Shown: positions 37,015 through 48,555 of the stretch, piece after piece | How the letters are laid out: each line of letters opens with the position of its first letter | How positions within the stretch are numbered: the stretch's first letter is position 1 | Assembly (NCBI GenBank): GCA_002224055.1 | Contig: AZLU01000199.1 | Span: forward strand, 1 to 64,000 | Source of the DNA: Pezizomycotina sp. ARF18 | Lineage: Eukaryota; Ascomycota | Length of the DNA: 64,000 nt | Direction of reading: 5' to 3' | The notes under the pieces: model-generated | Told to the model about the DNA's origin: nothing | The model's database searches: none | What the model saw: the letters and a program-made list of their open reading frames with translations, nothing else | Made by a program: the position numbers and the translations under genes

Positions 37015-40000
37015 TCAAGATCGAAACGACGGCTTTGAAAGGAAATCTTCCCATTCGCCGGACTGATCTAACCCGGAGCTAAACATTTGGTCAAGGTTCA
37101 TATTGAAGCCGACTACGGCATTTTGGTCCGAAGTTGGGCTAGTACTCATCTCGGACCTTCCCATCTGGCCTGGTAGAAATACGGCTGGTAAGGGCCAAAG
37201 AGTTGTACTTCTAAACTCGGAACGGCGAGCCATCTTGCATCGCCTGAGATGGTTGTCTAGCAAGAGGCGACGTCGCGTAGGCACCGGGCACGGGACCTTG
37301 CAATTCGCCGGAGGTAAGGGGCTTATAGGAGCCCTCGTTTTGCGATGATGACGATGCGAAACCAAAGTTTTCCGAGGTAGGAAACATCAAAGCGTTAAGA
37401 TCCGGCATGCCCCCAGCTGCACCAAGGTGCTGCTGAAAGGAAATGCCGTCGGCAAATGCCTTGTCGAGGCTTTGATTAGCCCTGTTACCAAGATCGTAAG
37501 GGTTCTCGTCAAGTTCGTAGTTGCTGCTGATATCTGGGGAATCTTCCATCATTCTAGAGGAATTTTCGCAACCATTGTTTTCGGGGTATGCGGAAAGGCG
37601 TTTGGTGTAGCTGAAATACTGGGTACCGATGCGTTATGAAAAGGGGACGATACTCTAGCCGTTGATCCAAGACTTGTGGGGCCAGGCGACACGCCCCTGG
37701 CACGTTTCTTCTTGGTTACGGATGCGTTTTCGAATCCGTTTTTAAGTCTGTTGGGTAGTTGCTCGAAATAAGCCCTGTCGACAATGTTAGGGATGAAAAA
37801 ATCTGGTCTGATAACGTTGTCGTCCATTGAAAAGGATCTCTACCGGAGGGGAAAGAGGAAAGGGAAAAAAAAAGAAAAAAAAAAAAAAGGGGGGGGGTTA
37901 AAACAAACCTTAAGCGTAGCTGAACATCGTTCCGCAGCCATACTTTTGCCTCTTACACTTAATATGCAATCTTTCCCAAGCGTGGCCTCCCGCAGAATTT
38001 CTGGAGCGTCTGGATGAGATATGTTCTCCAGAACAAAGTATACCAAGGATATTATAGCAAAAAATGTTGTATATATATTGAACCAGTAGGCCCCGTTAAG
38101 AATTTTCTTCGTTCTCATGGTTTCGCAAATATGAACCACCTCGCGACATACATTTATGCATGCTGCGGCGCACGCGTACGGCCTTTCATCCCCAACATTT
38201 CCATCCCGAGGTTTGGCAACGTAGTGAAGGAATGGCCTGTATAACATCATTTTCGTATGCGCTAATGACATTCTTAAAAGATGTTGTGATCTTGTAAATA
38301 TTCAATTCATTTTTTTATTCATTTTAAATACGTTAGTATAAAATAAATGACGCTGGAATCTCAAAAGCAAATACAGATATATTTGACATACCTGGTGAAC
38401 CTTACCGGAGCGTCATCTCCAGGTCTCAGAAACATAGGCAAATCGTCTTGCCATTTGTCTAATTCTTCTTCGATCTCGCGGATAGCCGCGTATGTAACCA
38501 TATATCCCGAACGCTTCCCCGAACCACTTGGTTGTAGCCCCTTAATTGGATATATGTATTTGACAAGTTTTCCAAGAATCTAGGAGGCCAACAATGAACG
38601 CTTAGTCGAGCCCGCACGTATTTGACGAAAAGGCTGTTCGAATATCGCGCAGGAGAAAAATCAGTACCTTTAGCAACTTTGTATGAGCATTGGCTGCTGC
38701 GAGGCTCGATCGAGCTCCTTCCGGCGCCGTAAGTACGCCTTCTGGGTAATATATTCGTCATCAATTTCTAGAGGGTATTCCTGATCGATATCTTCATCCT
38801 GTATACCCCTCGGCAAGCCAAGCAGTGTAGCGACATAGGTATCCATCTTTCTGATTGTCCAAAATATACGCTTTCTAAGCTCGCATTCGATCTGTGGCAA
38901 GACAGATGTTAGAAAATATCACGCTAATGGTCTCCTAAGAGTCTAGGATACTTACAGGATTTGGTCTGGAGAATTTACGATGCATTCCCATCCTGACGGA
39001 TGCACTTAATGCAATGCTCACAAAGAATAGCAAGTGGCCAACTTGGCGGATGATTGAAGGAAAAGTATCATCAATATAACGCATTGGATAGACGTAATAT
39101 CTCTGCAATTCTGTCCCGTCAGCAAATGGACTGTGTTTGAAACATTAATAGGAGGGACAAAAGGAAGAGACAATTTAGGAAAAGAATGCAAAAGGCATGT
39201 CTGTTTGACACTTCAGCGGTGGTGAATTTGAGAATTATGGCCTCTTGAATCTTGAGAGATCGCTTGGAAACCCACCTACAATCCGTAACCTCTACAAGGC
39301 GTCTGCCCGCTAAGAACCATCTCATACTACAGCACAGTCCGGTCAGCTAGTTCCACACAATAGAAGCCGAAATTCCGGGAGAATCTTTCAGTGGCTCGGA
39401 TACAGAATTAAATATACGAATCATTTAAGCAACCGAGTAGAAATGTAAGTCACTCACCCGTCAGCGGTCCCATACTGGTCGGCAGGCGCAAAGACGCTGT
39501 TTCGAGTTACAAAGTCGTCAGCTCAACAATTTAAGGATCCCAAATGCGACGGTTGATTAACGGACTGTTTACTCACCATCCAACAGCCATTGCCAGATAG
39601 AGGAGACTATTTGCCACAAAATTTATTAGTTAAGCGTCCGAATTTTTTCTATTGATGAATAACAAGATTTCTATGATAACTAGCAAATTATAACCGGCTA
39701 TAAAGAAAAGAAAATAGTCTATAGAGAGGCATGTTTAGGCATCAATTTATACCTCAGCTCTGATAAATTGACATATGTGCACTACATGAAAAACTCCAAA
39801 AAATAAAATAAAATAAAAATAAGGAGAGAAGAAGATAAATAGAAACTCACGGTAAAAGCGATATTCTTTGGTCCCATAATCCTCCGGATCTGTGTTATAT
39901 ATGGTATCGAATAAAGTATCGAACGAGGGTCTATTATATATAAGCAGGAATCAATGTTTCGATTCAGTCTGCGCAACATCTATAAGGTTGTTGGAAGTTT

Positions 40001-41021
40001 ACCTGTGGATAAAGCTAAAATCCACCGTGTAAGTTAGAGACAAGAAGCTTAGAAGGATATAATTTTTTCTATTAGATAAATAAGAATTTACCGAAAAAAT
40101 ATACACGCTTCATTTAAGCAGTAGTTCACCAGGTCCTGCGCAACCGCCCTTGGTGGTAATGTGTCGCATCGTTATTATATGGGTCCTTCGGGGATTCGGT
40201 AGTCGATCTAGGAGATTCAAGGGTGCCTTGGTTCGGTGCGCGCAGCCGGAGAAACGTACTGGACGAAGCATCCTGTCCCAGAAGGTCGCCGAACTCCTCG
40301 CGAAGCTTATGCAAGAATGTGAAGCCAGAAGAATGGCCATGGAAATCGACATGCCCTCGCTCGTCGATATCAAGTCGTCCAGCAGCTTCGACCATGGTTT
40401 CTAGCAGCGCATCTTGCCGATTTGTTTTGGCCTGTTGATCAATTTGCATCGGAGTATTACCGGGTGGCTCCTTTGTGGCGGCACGGTCGTACCGCTGCTT
40501 CAATTCTGTCAATGTTCCCGGGTCGAAGTTGGAGTTGTTTACATCGACATCTGGGAGAACTATTTTCAATAGTGCCTCCATCCTCTGCAGTTTGTTTTCC
40601 AAGGCTTCGATGTACTGTGGCGCCGGGTTTCTCCGACGATTGGAAGGTTGATCATACGTGCAGTCGTAGCTGTATACGGTACAGTGGGTGCAAGGTTGTT
40701 TGCCATCGCATTTTATCTTCTTGCTCCTGCAGGTATCGCAAGCTCTGGTTACCCTCCTCCTTTTCTGCATCGGATTCGAGGACTTGACGGAGTTGTTGTT
40801 GTTGTTATTGCTACTGTTAGCGTTTGAGGCGCTAGGTCCTATAGCCCCAGGGGAAGAAGGGGTTTGGGTGAGCCCAAGGGAGGCTGGTTCGAACTCCAGG
40901 CCGGATGTGATATTGATATGGATTCATCTTCTATGGACGATGTTGGGGAAGATAGATGTTCCGCAGTTGACGATAAGGGAGCTCCAGATCGAGATGCCGA
41001 TTGCAAGGAAGGAGTCGACAT
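37015..41021 (-). CDS. ASG1: Zn(II)2Cys6 transcription factor, Asg1-like
   Basis: This is a fungal binuclear-zinc regulator. The start at 41021 gives a Ser/Pro-rich leader (MSTPSLQSASRSGAPLSS). After a frame change and an Asn run comes the DNA-binding domain, RRRVTRACDTCRSKKIKCDG, KQPCTHCTVYSYDCTYDQPS (near 40760-40650), with six cysteines spaced C2C6C5C2C6C. The basic linker RRNPAPQYIEALENKLQRME follows. The cysteine cluster and CTVYSY motif resemble yeast Asg1 (YIL130W), linked to stress and fatty-acid genes. The fungal_trans domain is spread over several small exons: FDTLFDTIYNTDPEDYGTKE, CELRKRIFWTIRKMDTYVAT, LGLPRGIQDEDIDQEYPLEI, and AHTKMMLYRPFLHYVAKPRD. The C-terminal region is Ser/Asn/Gln-rich and ends NLDQMFSSGLDQSGEWEDFL at 37015. 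Family membership is certain; the specific orthologue is less so. Confidence 0.85.
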
Positions 41022-42717
41022 TCCAAGAAGGAGAGGGCTGCTTTTTGTCCTTCAGCCAAGACCAAAGTGCTAGTTAGTACTTCCTTAATCTAACCTTTTA
41101 TCAAGCGTTAGTCGGATACGTTTCCCTCCCGAGATCGAAAACCTTTGGGAAGAATACTATAATATAATAATAAATATTTTGAAAGTGGATTCTGAGGCAG
41201 AAGACGAAGAAAGAAGGAGAGAAAAAAAAGAGGGAAGGATGCGAGTTGGCTAAATCTTTCGAAGATACTTAGTCAGGATATTCGATGATATAGGGAAAGG
41301 AAGAAGGGGAGGGAAAAATAAAATAAAATAAAATAAAATAAAATAAAATAAAATAAAATAAATAAAATAAAATAAAATAAAATAAAATAAATAAAATAAA
41401 ATAAAATAAAATAAAATAAATAAAGCAATAATGAAATAGATAATAAACTAATTATCTAGTATTCTTTTAAAACAGTACTTACTAAGTATATTGAAAAAAA
41501 GGGCGTCTTTGATACTTCTGGGATAAGAAAGGATTAGATTGAAAAAAAAAAGAGGAACCCAAGGTCCAAATACTTTTATTCGGTGAAGTGTCCGGGATCC
41601 TGGGATCAAGCAAGGCTAGAGTCGAAAAGAGACTTTGAAATCGAGATATATATGCATATATCTATAGGTAAAATATTTCTCGAAACGTATATTGCACAAA
41701 GCAGGCGAGGCCAGCTGAACAATAATTACGTACATGATGGTATACTTATATACCTTCTAAAGTTATCGGTTACTTATATATAAATAGGGAAAGAAAGAGG
41801 AATAAGTCCGAATTACTGCTACTTGATAAATCGTCCTTTCTGGAGATACTTTCTTTAGTCAACGTCTTGTGTGCCCGCAATTCTGGAACCACCCACGTAT
41901 CTGCAGAGAAGACGGCTGTTTCTGGCGTGGACTATTCTCGGAGGAGTCAACTTAACTCCGATATATTGGGTGCGGTAATTTCCTCTTTTGACCTTGATTG
42001 ATATATATATTATACTATAGGGCGCCGTGAATACAAGCTATTAGCTTATAGTTAAAAGAACTTAATCTCAAGTGAGAGTTTTATATGAAATCAATGTGAA
42101 AGGGAAAAAAAAAACAACAACGCTACTAGTCAATTGGATGTCAAGACACGGAAACAACAAGCACAACTCCGTATTTTAATGCAATGCTATGACGGGATAC
42201 ATATAATCCTTATATACAGTGATGAATAATAGATAGATAAAAAAGAGAGGGGAAAAAAGGTGCTAAAAAGTAACAGGGCTTTTGAAAACACCAATCCTTC
42301 AGAATGCCTCATCCAAAAACAACAGGAAATCCACAAATAACAACGGTAACTCCCTTATAGTTGCGGCCCTCTCCCCACATCTCTAAATCTTGATCGCTGA
42401 TCATCAAACAGGTTGTCGTTGCGCTTTATCATGAGGCTTGTGAACATTACTTAGACCACGTAGGAATTTTCATAAAATTTTGATATACGAACATAGCCCT
42501 CAGCGTTTGAAGCGCGCACTACGGAAGGCATCCGTAACCCCAATACGATGGCGGCCTGGTGAGCATGAAACGTCCCAATTTTCTGGAAATTTTTCCTGAG
42601 GTTAAAAAGAAGAAAAGTGACTGTTAGTGAAAAACGTCTGTGAGACTGGAATTTACGAAGATGACCATATATAAATTCAAATGTCTGTAGCTGCCACGTA
42701 AAAGGGCGAATAATTTG
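41022..42717. other. Intergenic, with a large AAAAT microsatellite
   Basis: No gene was recognised. It lies upstream of the ASG1-like gene and downstream of the forkhead gene, so it should contain the ASG1 promoter near 41.0-41.3 kb. It contains the pentanucleotide repeat at 41317-41423 and an A-run near 42105. The sequence 42480-42600 is GC-richer and could be a 3' untranslated region or a last small exon of the forkhead gene. Confidence 0.5.
41317..41423 (+). repeat. AAAAT pentanucleotide microsatellite
   Basis: About 21 units of AAAAT/TAAAA stand in tandem. At intervals a unit has lost one A (AAAT), giving a higher-order rhythm of roughly 42 bases between the short units. This is the longest microsatellite in the window. 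Confidence 0.92.
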
Positions 42718-44852
42718 TTACGTACTTGGATAAATCAACGCCTCGAGATCCCCTATGTCTTCTATATCTTCGTCGTCGATGCGATTCAACACAAGGGTTT
42801 TCACCATCTTTTTGTTTCCGGCCAACGAAGGTTTCTCCTTCGTAGGGCTACTGGATTCCGAAAGTGATGGTTTACTACTGGTGGTGGACTGCTGCTTTGC
42901 AGCAAAGGGCTTTTTACCGGAGACGAAACTCTCCACGTGCGGGAGTGCTCATGTTCAAGTATTTCCAGAAAGGGGCTGGGGATGACGTCGGCATGTAAGA
43001 TGAGGGTAGCTGAGTTGTAGATGGCGGCGCAAGGAGAGGATGTTGGCGTTGAGGAGCAGGAGTAATGGCTGTTGTTGACAATGCATGGCTGGAATACTCT
43101 TGTACGAAAGGCGAGCTCGGCATTCTAGCCTGGCTCGGAGAAGGAGCTTCATCTTGATCATCATCCGGCGGCTTTTCATCTTTGTTTACACTTCGGTTTT
43201 TATCTTAGTTAACCTTCCTTCGTCACTTCTGGTGGTCTTGTTAGTGGACGAATTCTTTGCCAAGGATGCATTACGAGAACCTCGATCTGGCGTGTAAGCT
43301 TCCTTCTGCGTAATACGACCGAATCCTAATGGAGGCGGGTAATAGAGCGCTGGGCGGCAGCCCTCGTCGATCGACTACTTGAATCAACCGCTTCTTGGAA
43401 AGAGTCGCACCGAGGCCTTCTTGTTGTCTGGACCAGCCGATCCTGAATTTTGCATGGCTTTGCCATCTGAGACCGGAGAGCTAGGCTGAGATGATTTTGA
43501 GCTTTTCAGCGAGGGTTTTTGGGCTTTTCTCGTGAAATCATCACGAAATTCTTCGGCTATCTGCCATTTCATCCCCTTCCTGGTTCATCAGTACGACGAG
43601 GGATCTTTTGAAATGCTTTGTTAAGCGATAGATTATGCCGTATAGAATTCTAAAGTTCAGTGGTTAGTAGCGAATTAGTCTTGGAGAAGAAACATGAAAA
43701 GGTTGCTTGGCTAAAAGGAGTCTCATTTCTTTTGGAGATAGAGGGTCTATCTCCTTTTCTTTCTTCTTTTTCTTCCCCTGGTTCCTTCGTTCCACTCGTG
43801 TGATTTCTTTCCTTTATCTTATGCTCCTTTCATAAACCAGTAGTATCTTGTTTTTTTTTTTCTTCCCCCAGTACTATCGGCATAGATGAGAACTCTGAGC
43901 TTACCTGCCATCCGGTCGCCGCATGACGGTAGAAAGCATATTTTCTCTTGTATCCACGTGTATATTTGGGCAAGTGTCAACTTTTCGTCTTCGCTAAGAA
44001 GAATCGCCTGTGCTATGAGATTCGCATAACTGAAAGGCGGTTTTATTTCCTTCGCCGAGTCGTTGGAATAATCTACATCTTCGGTAGATTCTAGCATCAG
44101 ACCTCGGTAGTATGCCGGCGACGCTTTTCCTGAGTCGGAGATGTCGCGGAGCCTGGGCTGGGGCGACTGCTTTGATGGCCCGGAATGTCTCCGCTGAATC
44201 ACTGCCTTCGGACATGACATTTGCGGGGGCAACATTTTCGAGTTTGGAGAGCGCTGAGTCTGGTCGGATCTGACATCATTGCCTGCCGTTACGGAGCCAC
44301 TCCCAAGATTAAGAGCGTCGTCCTGCGAGAAATTAAAGTCCTGTGCCTTTTTCAAAAGGGACGGGGAGAACGTCGGCGGCTGATCAGGTAGGAAGAAAAG
44401 CATCTGAACTCCGGCAATCTCCAACATGTTCCCGCTCTTCAAATAGACCATGGATCCCCGCTTGTGGAGTTCATCGTCTACTTTGACACCATTCCTCCCT
44501 GTTACATTGAGCACCCAACTCCGAAACCCGGTCGTGTCGTATTCAATGACGGCGTGCTGACGGGAAACCAGCTTGCTAGGCCCGAGGTCAATATCCACAT
44601 CCGGATCAGTCGAGTTGGCGCCCGTCGGTTTCGTATCAGGAGGTCGTCCGAGCACCACGCGCAAGTCTCTCACATAAAACGTCCAGTTCAGACCCGATAA
44701 TTTCGCATAGGCCTGCACTCCATCGCGGTGGTTGCGGGCATTCTTATCATTAGCGTGGTCGTGGCTACCATTACCTCATGGTTAGGCATAGATAGGCATG
44801 CAATAACGGAGTTCACTTGAGCTCCTCCTCGGAGATTTTTTTGGGTCGGCAT
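42718..44852 (-). CDS. FKH2: FHA-forkhead transcription factor, Fkh2 type
   Basis: Fkh1/Fkh2-type factors drive late cell-cycle transcription; the FHA domain binds phosphopeptides. The FHA domain (about 44715-44390) reads AYAKLSGLNWTFYVRDLRVV, LGRP, LGPSKLVSRQHAVIEYD, GRNGVKVDDE and MLEIAGVQMLFFLP, with the usual Arg, Ser-Arg-His and Asn positions. A Ser/Pro/Gln linker leads to the forkhead domain: IKPPFSYANLIAQAILLSED, EKLTLAQIYTWI, YAFYRHAATGWQ, then across an intron (43650-43904) NSIRHNLSLNKAFQKIPRR and MKWQIAEEF. The codons on both sides of this intron join exactly in the recognition helix. The rest is low complexity and ends DDEDIEDIGDLEALIYPS at 42718. Frame changes near 43925, 43400-43200 and 42930 are visible. 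The start is the first ATG of the leading frame; a further upstream exon near 45075-45140 (MMQPSSPEPQMTDSSPIRHF) is possible. Confidence 0.87.
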
Positions 44853-44970
44853 TTCATTAATCTGTCATATCACACACAAACATCAGATGTCAGTTTCTCA
44901 GTAAGCGCCCCCCCCCCCCAGAGGAATTAAAATGTTTGCTTCTGAAAATATAGGTAGGAGGTATAAGCAG

Positions 44971-44971
44971 T

Positions 44972-45008
<37 letters not shown>
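44971..45008. repeat. T21-A17 homopolymer junction
   Basis: A T-run passes directly into an A-run, forming a perfect inverted repeat able to fold on itself. It is the longest of several such junctions in the window. Confidence 0.9.
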
Positions 45009-45441
45009 TCGAACAGGCCTGCCTGGGGAGGAAAGGAGGGGGGGGGGTTGATGCCAACTCACAGACCTTTCTTTTTTACTAAAGTGACGGATTGGAGATG
45101 AGTCCGTCATCTGCGGTTCCGGGGACGAAGGTTGCATCAACCCTACTGCGGGTTCGCCGATGCGTGGTCGACGATAGAGGCATCTGAGAGAGACGTTGAC
45201 GTATAGTCTAGATGGCGGGTGGAGTAAATTGAAGCAAGTCCAGGTTCGGCCCTCCTTGTGAGGGTCTTCTGGATGGGGTTCGGTGCGGAGGAAGGGGCGG
45301 GTTTGCTTTTTCCAGCAAGGGAAAAAAAATTTTTTTTCGGGCTAAGAGACGCGTCTGTCTGGATTGAAGAGGCGGGCGGTCTATCGGACTATTACTACTA
45401 CCAGTCGAGAAGGGAACGTAGACTGCAGGTATTTTTATTAT

Positions 45442-45468
45442 CAGAGAGAGAGAGAGAGAGAGAGAGAG
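45442..45468 (+). repeat. GA dinucleotide repeat
   Basis: About thirteen AG units. Non-coding. Confidence 0.85.
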
Positions 45469-45679
45469 CGGAGGCTTTCTGTGAGGTATTAACGATCGGT
45501 GATGGCTGTACTTAGACGATAGGCCCTTACCTTTTTTTTTTTTTTTTTCCTTTTCTTGGGGACTAGGTGTTATTTTTTCCTTTTTTTTTCAATCTGTTTT
45601 AATTGTGTGATGTTATCAAGAGGAACAGAGAAATTTAGTGTTATTACTTAAAATGGTTTACGGGTGTTGTGTTAAGAAA

Positions 45680-45740
45680 TAAGAAAAGAAAAAGAAAAAG
45701 AAAAAGAAAAAGAAAAAGAAAAAGAAAAAGAAAGAGAAAA
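45680..45740 (+). repeat. GAAAAA hexanucleotide repeat
   Basis: About nine units of GAAAAA in tandem, purine-only and non-coding; apparent frames give only Lys/Arg. Confidence 0.88.
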
Positions 45741-46636
45741 ATACTTGGTAGAAAAAGGCGTGTTATGTATTTAAAGTATCATGATTGCGTAAGGGAAGGG
45801 GGAAAAAAAAGAAAAAAATTTTTTTTTAAAAAAAAAGTGTGTCAATTCCTTAGGACCTTTTTCTGAAACTTTAAAATTAGCATGCAAGGGGGCAGAGTAT
45901 AAAAATACTGAGAATTGATTGATATACTTCAGTTCGATTAAAAAACACTCCCCCAATCGTATTTCGGAACGATCTATTTTAGATATATATATATATATAT
46001 GATAGGAAATGATATCACAACTTTCCATCAAAAATAAATAAATAAAATAAAAATAAAGATTTTGGTTACGAGGCTGGTCGCAACTGTGGTTACTTGCCTA
46101 GGTAACTACTTAAGTAGTTAGGAATTTGCTGAAGTATTACGGGTTTGAAGTTTTGAGGAATATATTTGAACACCTCTTTCTCACATTGTTTTCGAATTGG
46201 ATAGTGAGGTGTAATGAGATTTGCGATTTGAGACTCTACTTTCTGAACCCGTAATTGAGCTCTACGTCGGCTTCTCCCCACAAATACAAGACGAAAAGGG
46301 TAAATAATATAATGATACCTGCTTATAGCTAGTAAATAGTGATATATCTTCTTTTTTTTTCCATAGTGTTAAGGAGTACAGTAAGCAAAGGGTTTATAAG
46401 CGTATTGAAAAAAAAAAAAAAAAAAAGGGTTAGACATGTAAATGTGAAAGGTTTCTGCGTCAGTACATCAATTAGAACTATAACCGTAAGGACAATTAAT
46501 AGTAAAACTAAGTAAACACTGCTCTTTAAATGTACCAATATAAGTTGTATATATATGTATGTGTATATCTCTCAATTAATTATCTTTCTCTTCTTTTCTC
46601 TCTCTTTTCTCCCGCTCGCTTCAGCAAGGGTATAGG

Positions 46637-48555
46637 TTAATCTTTCCAGTCCCACACTTGGCGCAAAAAGTTGGCCATGTTGACCTTCTTCGTCTTCATT
46701 TCCACGATCCATGGGTGTTCGAGCATGCGCCATGGGCTGGCACGCCGAGACGTCTCCTTTTCGAGACTGTAAAGAAAGAAAGGCAGGGTGACGAATTGTC
46801 AGCTTTTGCTTAGAAGTATTTGTAGATGACCACCCGATCTTTACACAGTAACAAATATATGAACTCATTTCTGAGGGTTAAAGGAATAGCTTACCAGCAA
46901 GCAATAAATATTTAAACCCGTCGCTCCATTTAATGGGCACCTCAGGCTCGTCCTTCAGTTCGGGTATTGGTTGGCGCACAATGTATGTCAAGAGGTCAAT
47001 AAGAACTGCAGGACCTTGATTATCCCGGTTCCATCGGCTGGGAAAGGGAATCGGTGCTGGGCGACCTCAAGAAGAGTAACGCCAAGAGACCAAACGTCCG
47101 ATGTAATGGTGTATGATCTGCCTTGGATACGCTCGGGCTTTTGAACAGGAATGCACAGGAGAGGTTAAGCCTTTGATTAAAGAAAATAAAATTGCTTGGG
47201 GGAAGGTTTGTATATCTATATTGCTATGTTTCGTCTAGGGTGGAAACTCACAGCCATATAATAAGAAGTTCCAATAAAGGTATCCGCATCTCCTTTAGAA
47301 CCCAGAAGCTCTCCAGACACTCCAAAGTCGCAAAGCTTCACCTGACCACTCCGCGAATAAGAATATTTGACGGTTTGATATCTTCATCCACGTGGGTAGT
47401 TAGCTGTCTGTTTATGATGGAAAATCACGATAGAGCCGTCAACGGCAACATCTTGGTCCACTGTTACCTCTATGGATGATCTTCTTCCCATGTAGATACG
47501 TCAGTCCTTGGAGCACGCCTTCCGCAATCTTCCCCAAGACCTTTTCCCCAGTTCGTCTCCAAGCTTTTGACTTCCTTATAAATGGCGTCCAGAGACCCTC
47601 CTTCACAAAATTCCATGGCAATCGATATCGTGCTTGTTGTCTCGTCGAAGAAAGCACCGTAATACTTGCATATATACGGCGAATCGCAGCCCTGTTGAAT
47701 TCGAGCTCTCGTAGGATTTGTCGTTTGATAGCTGGGTCGGGATTTGAGGTTATCACCTTTAATGAAATATCAAAGCGCCGTGAGTCTTTTGCTACGTCCA
47801 GCAAAGCGAGATGTTTATCGGGGCAAAAAAGACCTTTAGAGCGAATAGCGTCTTGCCGTTGTTCAGCTTGCATTTGGTTACGGCTCCACCTGCACCTTCT
47901 CCAAACTGCCGAGCTGTTCTATTCGGCCATCGCGACTAGCTTGCCTCCATCCTTCATCATCCAACTCCTCGACGTCAAGGTTTTCGCTGCACCTCGATTA
48001 GGATCATCGTCGTTATTGGCGGCCTTAAACGTTTAAACCGGATGATGAGAAAAAAAAATAGTCCGAGTCAGTAAAATAGCATCGTATGCATCGCAGAGTA
48101 CTAAATCTTTGAAGTATTTGATAACTTACAGCTGATGTTGGAAGGTAAGACTGTGATCCGCCTGCAAGGCCGGAAGATTTTGATAGTTGCGATATCGAAC
48201 CGGAGGAGACTTGCGAGCTGCCGGTTGCAACTGGCTGTAACGGTGGAAGCTTAGGCCGTTTTCCCTGTCCAGGCGTTGTTGAGACACCTCCGCCGGATGC
48301 GTTAGATAACGGGGTGGTAGCTAAACGAAGCTTTGGGGGCCCCCGCCCGTGCTGATAACGGGTTTACCTGTGGAATGGGTGAGGTCGAAGGTAAGGCTGA
48401 TGACGTCGGGATGGAGAGGGACAAAGCCGGTGATCTCCCGCCCGAGTTTGGGCGAGCAGCTAACGAGGGTGCGTTGACTGGAGGGCGGAGTAAGGCGCTG
48501 ATGTCGTCGACATCCCCGGCGCCGGCGAGTTACGGGACTCTGGCGTAGCAGACAC
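46637..48555 (-). CDS. MKK2: MAP kinase kinase, Mkk1/Mkk2 (cell-wall integrity) type
   Basis: Mkk1/2 phosphorylates the Slt2/Mpk1 MAPK in the cell-wall-integrity cascade. The N-terminal 150 residues are Ser/Pro-rich ([33 protein letters not shown]), as in the family. The kinase domain contains [20 protein letters not shown] (subdomains II-III) and [20 protein letters not shown]. The catalytic loop is split by an exact intron (47382-47467): IIHR then D-IKPSNIL, with the Asp codon divided between exons. Next come [20 protein letters not shown] and FIGTSYYMA (activation loop), then PERIQG and [15 protein letters not shown]. The C-terminal part reads [19 protein letters not shown] and ends LRQVWDWKD at 46637, a Mkk1/2-type tail. 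No ATG opens the N-terminal frame; translation probably begins near 48555 (GTG TCT GCT in this assembly) or in an upstream exon. Frame changes near 47830-47900, 47640 and 46980-47060 are visible. Confidence 0.88.

Larger units (their letters stand above)
44853..46636. other. Intergenic with mixed microsatellites
   Basis: Mostly the promoter side of the forkhead gene. It contains a T21A17 junction (44971-45008), an A8T8 junction (about 45321-45337), a GA repeat (45442-45468), a GAAAAA repeat (45680-45740), a T9A10 junction (about 45817-45837) and a TA repeat (about 45981-45999). A possible first exon of the forkhead gene lies at 45075-45140. The region 46090-46330 shows nothing recognisable. 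Confidence 0.5.

Noticed and set aside
45258-45515. Plus-strand frame with polybasic/acidic RERERERE tract
   Set aside because: The tract is the GA dinucleotide repeat read as codons.
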